Notes under the pieces: model-generated
Told to the model about the DNA's origin: nothing
The model's database searches: none
What the model saw: only the letters and a program-made list of their open reading frames with translations
NCBI GenBank assembly: GCA_028276215.1
Contig: JAPYWT010000195.1
Coordinates: 1-5,326, forward strand
Direction: 5' to 3'
From: Thermoflexus sp.
GTDB lineage: Bacteria; Chloroflexota; Anaerolineae; B4-G1; DUEL01
DNA length: 5,326 nucleotides
Translations under genes and position numbers: made by a program
Shown here: positions 1 through 4,622 of the stretch, piece by piece
How the letters are laid out: each line of letters starts with the position of its first letter
How positions within the stretch are numbered: the stretch's first letter is position 1

Positions 1-90
1 CGGGGCTTTGCCAACCTGCGCCGTTTCTCCTGGGAGCGGTGCGCCCGCACCGTCCTGCAGGTGATGGAAGGACTGCTGGAGGAGAACTGA
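1..90 (+). CDS. GT4-like glycosyltransferase, C-terminal end only (partial)
   Basis: The first 29 codons in frame 1 form an open reading frame that enters from outside the window and stops with TGA at 88-90. The visible peptide includes FANLRRFSWERCARTVLQV. The pattern of phenylalanine-Ser-Trp-Glu-Arg, then Ala-Arg and a hydrophobic helix, is the usual last helix of GT4-type (GT-B fold) glycosyltransferases, often written FSWERxAxxxLxxY. Such enzymes move a sugar from a nucleotide-sugar to a lipid-linked or polysaccharide acceptor at the cytoplasmic face of the membrane. The donor and acceptor cannot be judged from this tail. It overlaps the next gene by one base (TGATG), so the two are almost certainly co-translated, and the downstream WecG-type gene supports a glycan-assembly operon. 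Confidence 0.75.
   Translation, partial: RGFANLRRFSWERCARTVLQVMEGLLEEN
78..84 (+). promoter_or_regulatory. Ribosome binding site for the WecG-family gene
   Basis: GGAGGAG lies inside the last codons of the upstream glycosyltransferase, with 7 nt between GGAGG and the ATG at 90. It fixes the start of the WecG-family gene at 90 rather than at the in-frame GTG at 39, which would add 17 residues lying before the conserved family start. Confidence 0.75.
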
Positions 91-827
91 TGCCCACTTC
101 CCCGGCCCTCCGCATCCTGGGCATCCCCATTCACGACGTCACGCTGGACGAGGCGGTGGAGCAGGCCGCCGCGTGGGTGAAGGAAGGCCGCGCCCACCAG
201 ATGGCGACCGTCAACCCGGAATTCGTGATGGCGGCGCGACGGGACCCGGCCTTCCGGGCTGTGCTGGAGGGGGCGGACCTCTGCCTGCCCGATGGGGTTG
301 GCATCACCCTGGCGGCCCGCTATCTGGGCCGTCCCCTGCGGGAACGGGTGGCCGGTGTAGATTTGGTGGAAGCACTGGCCGCCCGCGCGGCCCGGGATGG
401 GTGGCGGGTCTTTTTCCTCGGCGCCGCCCCCGGCGTGGCGGACCGGGCTGCCTCTCTCCTGGCGGCCCGCTATCCCGGCCTGACCGTCGCCGGGACCCAC
501 GCGGGCAGCCCCCGCCGGGAGGAGGAAGACGACATCGTCCGGCGGGTACGGGAGGCCAGGGCCGATGTCCTGCTGGTGGCCTACGGTGCTCCGGCCCAGG
601 ACCTCTGGCTGGCCCGCAACCTGGCCCGGACCGGAGCGAAAGTAGGAGTCGGAGTGGGTGGGGCCTTTGATTACATCGCGGGCGTCGTCCCCCGCGCGCC
701 CCGCTGGATGCGCCGGGTCGGGCTGGAGTGGCTGTATCGGCTGATCCGCCAGCCCTGGCGCTGGCGACGCCAGCGAGTGCTCCCCCTGTACGCACTTCTT
801 GTCCTGCTCTCTAAAGTCACCCGATGA
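90..827 (+). CDS. WecG/TagA/CpsF family (GT26) glycosyltransferase
   Basis: This 245-aa protein covers a full GT26 domain. Family members transfer a sugar, typically N-acetylmannosamine or N-acetylmannosaminuronic acid from a UDP-sugar, to an undecaprenyl-diphosphate-linked GlcNAc during assembly of teichoic acid linkage units, enterobacterial common antigen or capsules. Visible motifs in order are GIPIHDVTLDEA (11-22), TVNPEFVM (40-47), LPDGVGI (66-72), RVAGVDL (86-92), FFLGAAPG (108-115), GAPAQDLW (166-173) and GVGGAFDYIAG (188-198). T40, N42, D68, R86 and Q170 line up with the substrate-binding and catalytic positions described for TagA, where an Asp is the proposed base; this alignment was made by eye. 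The basic, aromatic C-terminal stretch (205-245) resembles the family appendage linked to membrane docking. The actual sugar is not deducible. The gene overlaps its upstream neighbour by one base, and no terminator is visible after it. Confidence 0.93.
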   Translation: MPTSPALRILGIPIHDVTLDEAVEQAAAWVKEGRAHQMATVNPEFVMAARRDPAFRAVLEGADLCLPDGVGITLAARYLGRPLRERVAGVDLVEALAARAARDGWRVFFLGAAPGVADRAASLLAARYPGLTVAGTHAGSPRREEEDDIVRRVREARADVLLVAYGAPAQDLWLARNLARTGAKVGVGVGGAFDYIAGVVPRAPRWMRRVGLEWLYRLIRQPWRWRRQRVLPLYALLVLLSKVTR

Positions 828-839
828 AGCAGGAATCCT

Positions 840-868
840 TTGACACCAGCGCAATCCTGTGGCATAAT
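840..868 (+). promoter_or_regulatory. Near-consensus sigma-70 promoter with extended -10
   Basis: A perfect -35 box TTGACA (840-845) is separated by exactly 17 bp from the -10 box CATAAT (863-868, five of six consensus bases). TG at 860-861 gives an extended -10 (TGG-CATAAT). The expected start of transcription is about 875, which leaves a leader of roughly 46 nt before the ATG at 921. The promoter begins 12 bp after the WecG-family stop, so the SCP2-DUF1015 pair forms its own transcription unit, possibly with read-through from upstream. No operator palindrome is evident around it, which suggests constitutive housekeeping expression (inference). Confidence 0.8.
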
Positions 869-910
869 GAAGCCAGATACCACTTTACCCGTCCACTTTC
901 ACCAGAATAA

Positions 911-915
911 GGAGG
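911..915 (+). promoter_or_regulatory. Ribosome binding site for the SCP2 gene
   Basis: A full GGAGG sits 5 nt before the ATG at 921. It decides the start. The in-frame upstream ATG at 867 overlaps the -10 box and would precede the predicted transcript start, and the TTG at 840 lies in the -35 box. Confidence 0.85.
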
Positions 916-920
916 AACCC

Positions 921-1328
921 ATGGCCTTCAAATTCCCATCGGACGAGTGGATCAAGGAACTGGCCCGCCAACTGAACGCCAGCGAGGCCTACGAGAAGTC
1001 GGCGAAGGACTGGGAAGGGGACTTCGTCTTCGTGGTGGAGCCGGACGAGGCCTACCCGAACACTGCCTACCTCTTCCTGGGCCTCTACCACGGCAAGAGC
1101 ACCGACGCCGCGATGATCGGCAGCGAGACGGAGCGCCCGGCGGAGTTCATCATCCGCGCCCCCTTCAGCACCTGGCGACAGGTCATTGAGGGGAAACTGG
1201 ACCCCATCCAGGGGATGATGACCCGCAAACTGAAACTCCAGGGCAACATGATGAAGGTCATGCGCTACCCCAAGGCGGCCAAAGAGATTGTCTCCTGCTG
1301 CGCGCAGGTGCCGACGGACTGGGGATAG
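921..1328 (+). CDS. SCP2 sterol-binding domain protein (stand-alone, 135 aa)
   Basis: This small, soluble, single-domain protein has no signal peptide or membrane segment. The N-terminus (6-32) is a predicted amphipathic helix rich in Lys and Glu. Strands follow around FVFVVEPDE (35-43) and AYLFLGLYHGK (49-59). The C-terminal half carries the recognisable SCP2 signature: AEFIIRAPFSTWRQVIEGK (74-92), then DPIQGMMTRKLKLQGNMMKV (94-113) and a final helix ending in SCC (125-127). SCP2 domains make a hydrophobic tunnel that binds sterols, fatty acyl chains or isoprenoid lipids; the ligand here is unknown. E. coli UbiJ is an SCP2 protein acting in ubiquinone synthesis, but it is longer and has a C-terminal coiled coil that this protein lacks. 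The gene is first in a two-gene unit, 21 nt before the DUF1015 gene. Confidence 0.85.
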   Translation: MAFKFPSDEWIKELARQLNASEAYEKSAKDWEGDFVFVVEPDEAYPNTAYLFLGLYHGKSTDAAMIGSETERPAEFIIRAPFSTWRQVIEGKLDPIQGMMTRKLKLQGNMMKVMRYPKAAKEIVSCCAQVPTDWG

Positions 1329-1339
1329 ACACGCCATTT

Positions 1340-1346
1340 GGGAGGG
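1340..1346 (+). promoter_or_regulatory. Ribosome binding site for the DUF1015 gene
   Basis: GGGAGGG precedes the ATG at 1350 by a short gap of 3-4 nt. It sits after the TTG codon at 1338, so the ATG at 1350 is the better start, giving an N-terminus of MAVIRPF that matches the usual family beginning. Confidence 0.7.
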
Positions 1347-1349
1347 AAC

Positions 1350-2675
1350 ATGGCCGTTATCCGACCGTTTCGCGGAGTCCGGTATAACCTGCAGCGAATC
1401 GGTGACCTCTCCAGCGTCATCACCCAGCCCTACGACCGCATCCACGACGCGGAGCAGGCCCGCTACTACGAACTGAGCCCCTACAACTTCGTCCGCATCA
1501 TTCTGGGGAAACGGAGCCCCCACGACTCCGAGACGGACAACGTCTACACCCGCGCCCGCTGCTACGGCCAGACCTGGCTGGCGGAGGGGATCCTGGTGCG
1601 GGATGAGCGCCCCTGCCTCTACGTTCTGGAACAGACCTTTACCACGCCCGACGGGCAGACCCGCACCCGTCGTGGCCTGGCGGCGGCCCTCCAACTGACC
1701 CCCTTTGAGGAAGGGACCATCCTCCCCCATGAGCGCACGCTCAGCGGCCCCAAAGTGGACCGTCTCAACCTGACCCGCGCCACGGCGTTCGCCTGGGAGC
1801 ACATCTTCATCCTCTACCCGGATGAGAGCAACCGGGTCAACGGCATCCTGCAACCGTACCTGGAGGCCCATCCGCCGGTGGTGGCCCGGGAGATGGTCAT
1901 TGAGACAGCGGTGGAGCAGCGGTTCTGGGCCGTGGACGACCCCGCCGTCATCGGGGCGGTGGTGGAGGAGATGGCCCCGAAGCGGAACCTCATCATCGCC
2001 GACGGGCACCATCGCTACGAGACGATGCTCAATTACCGGGAGGAGATGCGCCGCCAGCACCCGGACGCCCCCGCCGACGCCGCCTTCAACTTCACCCTGG
2101 TCACCCTGGTCAGCATGAGCGACCCCGGACTGGTCATCCTCCCCACCCACCGGCTGGTCCACTCCTACGGGCGGATGAGCGGGAAGGAGGCGCTGGAGCG
2201 GGCCCGGGAGTACTTTGACGTGATGCCTATGGCCGACCGGGCGGCCATGGAGCGGGCCCTGCGGGAGGCGGACCCTCTCCATCCCCGCTTCGGCTTCTAC
2301 GACGGCGCCTACGCGGTGCTGACCCTGCGCGACCCGTCGGTCCTGGAGCGCATCCTCCCCGACCGCGCCCCCGACTGGCGGCTGCTGGACGTCAGCGTCC
2401 TGCACGAACTCTTCATTGAGCGGGTGCTGGGAATTGACAAAGGGGCCGTGGAGCGGAAGGAGAATCTGGACTATCTGCGGGACCCCAACCCGGGCTACCG
2501 GGCAGTGGACGAAGGGAAAGCCGAGTTCCTGATTGTGATGAACCCGACGCGGATGGAGCAGGTGCGCGCCTGCACCGCGGCCGGGGAGAAGATGCCCCAG
2601 AAGTCCACGGATTTCTACCCCAAGGTCATCAGCGGGCTGGTGATGATGCCCATCGGGGTGGAGGAGCGACTGTAA
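1350..2675 (+). CDS. DUF1015 family protein (conserved, function unknown)
   Basis: The 441-aa product is the full usual length for DUF1015. Family hallmarks seen are IRPFRGVRYN (4-13), a TQPYDRIHDAEQ segment (25-36, matching the common PPYDVI form), SPYNFVRI (43-50), EEGTILPHERTLSGPKVDR (120-138), the most conserved block ADGHHRYET (217-225), and the C-terminal MPQKSTDFYPKVISGLV (415-431). There is no signal peptide or membrane helix, so it is probably cytosolic. The biochemical role is not established to my knowledge. I recall DUF1015 genes beside serA/serC in some Clostridia and Bacteroidetes, which would suggest a serine or phospho-amino-acid link, but no such gene is visible here. The DGHHR block resembles box II of ParB-like/SerK domains (inference). 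The gene lies 21 nt after the SCP2 gene and is very probably co-transcribed with it. Its TAA stop touches a strong hairpin. Confidence 0.9.
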   Translation: MAVIRPFRGVRYNLQRIGDLSSVITQPYDRIHDAEQARYYELSPYNFVRIILGKRSPHDSETDNVYTRARCYGQTWLAEGILVRDERPCLYVLEQTFTTPDGQTRTRRGLAAALQLTPFEEGTILPHERTLSGPKVDRLNLTRATAFAWEHIFILYPDESNRVNGILQPYLEAHPPVVAREMVIETAVEQRFWAVDDPAVIGAVVEEMAPKRNLIIADGHHRYETMLNYREEMRRQHPDAPADAAFNFTLVTLVSMSDPGLVILPTHRLVHSYGRMSGKEALERAREYFDVMPMADRAAMERALREADPLHPRFGFYDGAYAVLTLRDPSVLERILPDRAPDWRLLDVSVLHELFIERVLGIDKGAVERKENLDYLRDPNPGYRAVDEGKAEFLIVMNPTRMEQVRACTAAGEKMPQKSTDFYPKVISGLVMMPIGVEERL

Positions 2676-2713
2676 GTTTTGCGGCGGCGGCCGAAGGCCG
2701 CCGCCGCAAAACT
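2675..2713. terminator. Perfect 18-bp hairpin after the DUF1015 stop
   Basis: The left arm (2675-2692) and right arm (2696-2713) are perfectly complementary around a GAA loop (2693-2695). The stem holds 12 consecutive G:C pairs next to the loop, then four A:T pairs (TTTT/AAAA) and two more at the base. The stem begins at the last base of the TAA stop codon. Transcript folding here should be extremely stable and probably ends or 3'-protects the SCP2-DUF1015 mRNA. There is no T tract after the hairpin on either strand, so it is not a classical intrinsic terminator. A U-less hairpin terminator, a 3'-end stabiliser or a dispersed repeat are alternatives. Confidence 0.6.
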
Positions 2714-2746
2714 CCGCCTCCCCAACACCCTCGCCGGCGCTGTAGC

Positions 2747-2762
2747 GCAGGATTTATCCTGC
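2747..2762. repeat. Short inverted repeat GCAGGA-TTTA-TCCTGC, candidate dispersed repeat
   Basis: Arms GCAGGA (2747-2752) and TCCTGC (2757-2762) flank a TTTA loop; T2753/A2756 could pair as well. It is preceded by a smaller palindrome GCGC-TGTA-GCGC (2737-2748), whose right arm overlaps the left arm of this one, so the two stems exclude each other. The look is that of small REP-like elements found in many copies between genes. Copy number cannot be judged from this window. Confidence 0.45.
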
Positions 2763-2821
2763 CCAATGCCCCTCCCGCCACCCCTCTTAACCCCTGGGGC
2801 ATTACTCCCGCTTGCCCCTCC

Positions 2822-2877
2822 CCCTTCTCCCCTCCCCGCTGCCGCTGTGCGGCGCGGGGAGGGGGAATTGAGAAGGG
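2822..2877. repeat. Long imperfect hairpin with C-rich left arm and G-rich right arm
   Basis: The inner stem pairs 2829-2839 with 2854-2864 (11 bp). It continues past one bulged T (2840) as GCCGC (2841-2845) with GCGGC (2849-2853) around a TGT loop. The outer stem pairs 2822-2828 with 2871-2877 (7 bp) across a 6-nt bulge (2865-2870). That is 23 base pairs in 56 nt. No T tract follows on either strand. It could act as a bidirectional 3'-end structure for the two convergent transcripts or be a miniature repeat element. Its left arm also contains the four C-runs described in the findings. Confidence 0.55.
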
Positions 2878-2883
2878 TTTGAG

Positions 2884-2903
2884 GCGGGCGGCTTCGCCGC
2901 CGC
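2884..2903 (-). terminator. GC-rich hairpin after the ABC1 kinase stop
   Basis: In the sense of the minus-strand gene, this hairpin starts about 20 nt after the stop. GGCGGC pairs with GCCGCC around a GAA loop (2893-2895), and two more G:C pairs form past a single bulged base. It is preceded by an AT-rich stretch (2904-2923) and has no T tract after it. It is a likely 3'-end hairpin for the patatin-ABC1 transcript. It shares its 5' arm and loop sequence with the hairpin after the DUF1015 gene. Confidence 0.45.
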
Positions 2904-2924
2904 AACGAAAAATAATCTTCTTTG

Positions 2925-4592
2925 TCATCTCCGCCCCGAGCGGAGAATGGAAACCACCAGCCACAACCCCAGCAAACTCGCCAGGGCGAATCCCAGGATG
3001 ACCAGCGCGGTGATGAGGCCGCCCCGTTCGGCCAGATGAAAGGCCGGCACCAGCAACGCCAGCCCGACAATCAGCGCCGCCAGCAGAATACTGAGGGCCA
3101 GCCGGTTCGCCAGCCGGTCCAGGTAGACCAGCGCCCGCCCCAACTCCTGATGCCGCAGACTGACCTCCAACTCCCCCCGCTCCGCCCGCGTCAGCAACTG
3201 CATGCCGGTCCGGGGGAGCATATCCAGCAACTGCGCCCAGTCCCCCATCCCACGAATCAGCGAGGGCATCCAGGCACGTGGGGAGGCCATCTCCCGCATG
3301 AACCGCTGCACATAGGGCCGGGAGACGGCGAACATATCAAAATCGGGCACCAGTTTCAGCCCCACCCCCTCCATCATCGCCAGCGTCTTGCCCAGGAGCC
3401 AGAGTTCGGAGGGAAGCCGCAGGTGGTGGCGGAAGGCGATGGGCATCGCCTCCTCCACCATGTCCCGCGCCCGGATGGCCTTCAGCGGCAGACCAGCGTA
3501 CTTGCGCAACAGCCGCCCGATGTCATGCTGCAGCCCCATCCGGTCCACCGCCCCACCGACCACGCCCATCCGGATCAACTGGTCCACCACCGCCTCCTCG
3601 TCCAACTGGATCGCGGCCACGTAGAGGCGGACCAGGTCGGTGCGCGTGCGGCGGCTGAGATACCCCACCATCCCGAAGTCCATCGCCCCGATGACTTCCC
3701 CGGGCATGACGAAGAAGTTGCCCGGATGGGGGTCGGCGTGAAAGAACCCGTCCTCCAGGACCTCTTTGATGACCATCCGGGCTGCGTGGAGGCCGATGCG
3801 GTAGCGGTCGTATCCGGCCGCGTCCAGCGCGGCGATGTCGTCTATCTTGATGCCGCGAATCCGCTCCATCACCAGCACCCGGCGGGTAGTGTACTCCCAG
3901 TAGACCTTCGGGATGTAAAGGTACGGCTCGTCGGCGAAATTGGCCCGGAACCGGTCGGCATTGTGCCCCTCGCGGTAGAAATCCAGTTCCGCCCGCAGGG
4001 TGGCGGCGAATTCCTCCACGATGCCCGGCAGGTCGTAGAGTTCTCCCAGGGGAGTACGCGTCTGCAGAAGGCGCGCCACGTCCGCCAGAATGTCCAGGTC
4101 CACGTTAATGGTCGCCTCTATGTTGGGGCGCTGGACCTTGACGACGACCTCCGCGCCGTCGGGTAGGGTGGCCGCGTGGACCTGGGCCAGCGACGCGGCG
4201 GCAATGGGTTCGGGGTCCAGCGTGGCAAATACCTCCTCCACCGGTGCTCCCAGTTCGGCCTCCAGTTGGGCTCGTACCGGTTCCCAGGGCTCCGGGGGGA
4301 CGGTATCCTGGAGTCTGGCCAGTTCGGCGATATAGGCAGGCGGGAGGAGGTCGGGGCGGGTGCTCAGCACCTGTCCCAGTTTGACGAAGGTGGGGCCCAG
4401 TTCTTCCAGCGCCATCCGCAGCCGCTGGGGAGGGCCCAGGGAGGGACGTCGGCGGAGCGCACGGGCCAGGGGGAAAACCGGGGCCGCGCCCAGCAGGTCC
4501 AGCAGTTCACCAAAGCCATGGCGCGCCAGAATCTGGGCAATCTGCTGGAAGCGCCGCAGATGGCGCACGCCCCGAATGGGTAAGATCGTCAT
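2925..4592 (-). CDS. AarF/ABC1/UbiB-type atypical kinase, membrane-anchored
   Basis: The 555-aa protein has all hallmarks of the ABC1 (UbiB/COQ8) family: the KxGQ motif KLGQ (71-74) with STRPDLLP after it, the Ala-rich loop AAASLAQVH (131-139) that replaces the kinase glycine loop, the nucleotide-binding Lys (K152 in VVVKVQRP), the ExD motif (E202, D204 in AELDFYREGHN), the catalytic loop HADPHPGN (285-292, D287, N292) and DFG (305-307). Two C-terminal hydrophobic helices (about 499-518 and 526-548) form the family's membrane anchor. UbiB/COQ8 proteins are ATPases thought to aid synthesis or extraction of isoprenoid quinone intermediates; in this lineage the substrate is unknown. Length and motif spacing are normal. 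The ATG start fits the usual RGVRHLRRF opening but lacks a Shine-Dalgarno, as the 15 nt before it are not purine-rich. It lies 30 nt after the patatin gene, so coupled translation is likely. Confidence 0.95.
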   Translation of the reverse strand: MTILPIRGVRHLRRFQQIAQILARHGFGELLDLLGAAPVFPLARALRRRPSLGPPQRLRMALEELGPTFVKLGQVLSTRPDLLPPAYIAELARLQDTVPPEPWEPVRAQLEAELGAPVEEVFATLDPEPIAAASLAQVHAATLPDGAEVVVKVQRPNIEATINVDLDILADVARLLQTRTPLGELYDLPGIVEEFAATLRAELDFYREGHNADRFRANFADEPYLYIPKVYWEYTTRRVLVMERIRGIKIDDIAALDAAGYDRYRIGLHAARMVIKEVLEDGFFHADPHPGNFFVMPGEVIGAMDFGMVGYLSRRTRTDLVRLYVAAIQLDEEAVVDQLIRMGVVGGAVDRMGLQHDIGRLLRKYAGLPLKAIRARDMVEEAMPIAFRHHLRLPSELWLLGKTLAMMEGVGLKLVPDFDMFAVSRPYVQRFMREMASPRAWMPSLIRGMGDWAQLLDMLPRTGMQLLTRAERGELEVSLRHQELGRALVYLDRLANRLALSILLAALIVGLALLVPAFHLAERGGLITALVILGFALASLLGLWLVVSILRSGRR

Positions 4593-4622
4593 GGAGATAG
4601 CGTACTGCGGTTGTGAATACCG

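Larger units (their letters stand above)
2676..2924. other. Non-coding region between convergent genes, rich in inverted repeats
   Basis: This 249-nt stretch separates the plus-strand DUF1015 gene from the minus-strand ABC1 kinase gene. It lacks a credible gene: short open frames across it are low-complexity Pro/Ala or Gly/Arg translations with no ribosome binding site. It holds at least four separate inverted repeats (2675-2713, 2747-2762, 2822-2877 and 2884-2903), a small CCCC-T-GGGG palindrome (2791-2799), a 23-nt all-pyrimidine run (2815-2837) and an AT-rich patch (2904-2923). Because the flanking genes converge, promoters are not expected here; 3'-end formation or insertion of small repeats is the most natural explanation. 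Confidence 0.75.

Noticed and set aside
39..89. Earlier GTG start for the WecG-family gene
   Set aside because: It would add 17 residues overlapping the upstream glycosyltransferase. The ATG at 90 has a well-spaced GGAGG and matches the family start.
840..920. Earlier starts (TTG at 840, ATG at 867) for the SCP2 protein
   Set aside because: Both fall inside the predicted promoter, and the GGAGG at 911-915 points to the ATG at 921.
885..2405. A 506-codon open frame on the minus strand opposite the SCP2 and DUF1015 genes
   Set aside because: It is the antisense shadow of two well-recognised genes in GC-rich DNA. Its translation is low-complexity (Gly, Val, Gln, His, Asp repeats) with no known motif.
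2679..2882. Small plus-strand protein within the intergenic region
   Set aside because: The translation is a Pro/Ala/Leu low-complexity string that spans several hairpins and lacks a ribosome binding site.
2675..2924. CRISPR array or attachment site in the repeat-rich intergenic region
   Set aside because: The repeats are inverted and not regularly spaced direct repeats. There are no spacers, cas genes, integrase or tRNA end.
2922..4166. A 414-codon open frame on the plus strand opposite the ABC1 kinase
   Set aside because: Its product is rich in Gln, Pro, His and Arg with no domain pattern, and it mirrors codons of the kinase, whose motifs are complete and in order.
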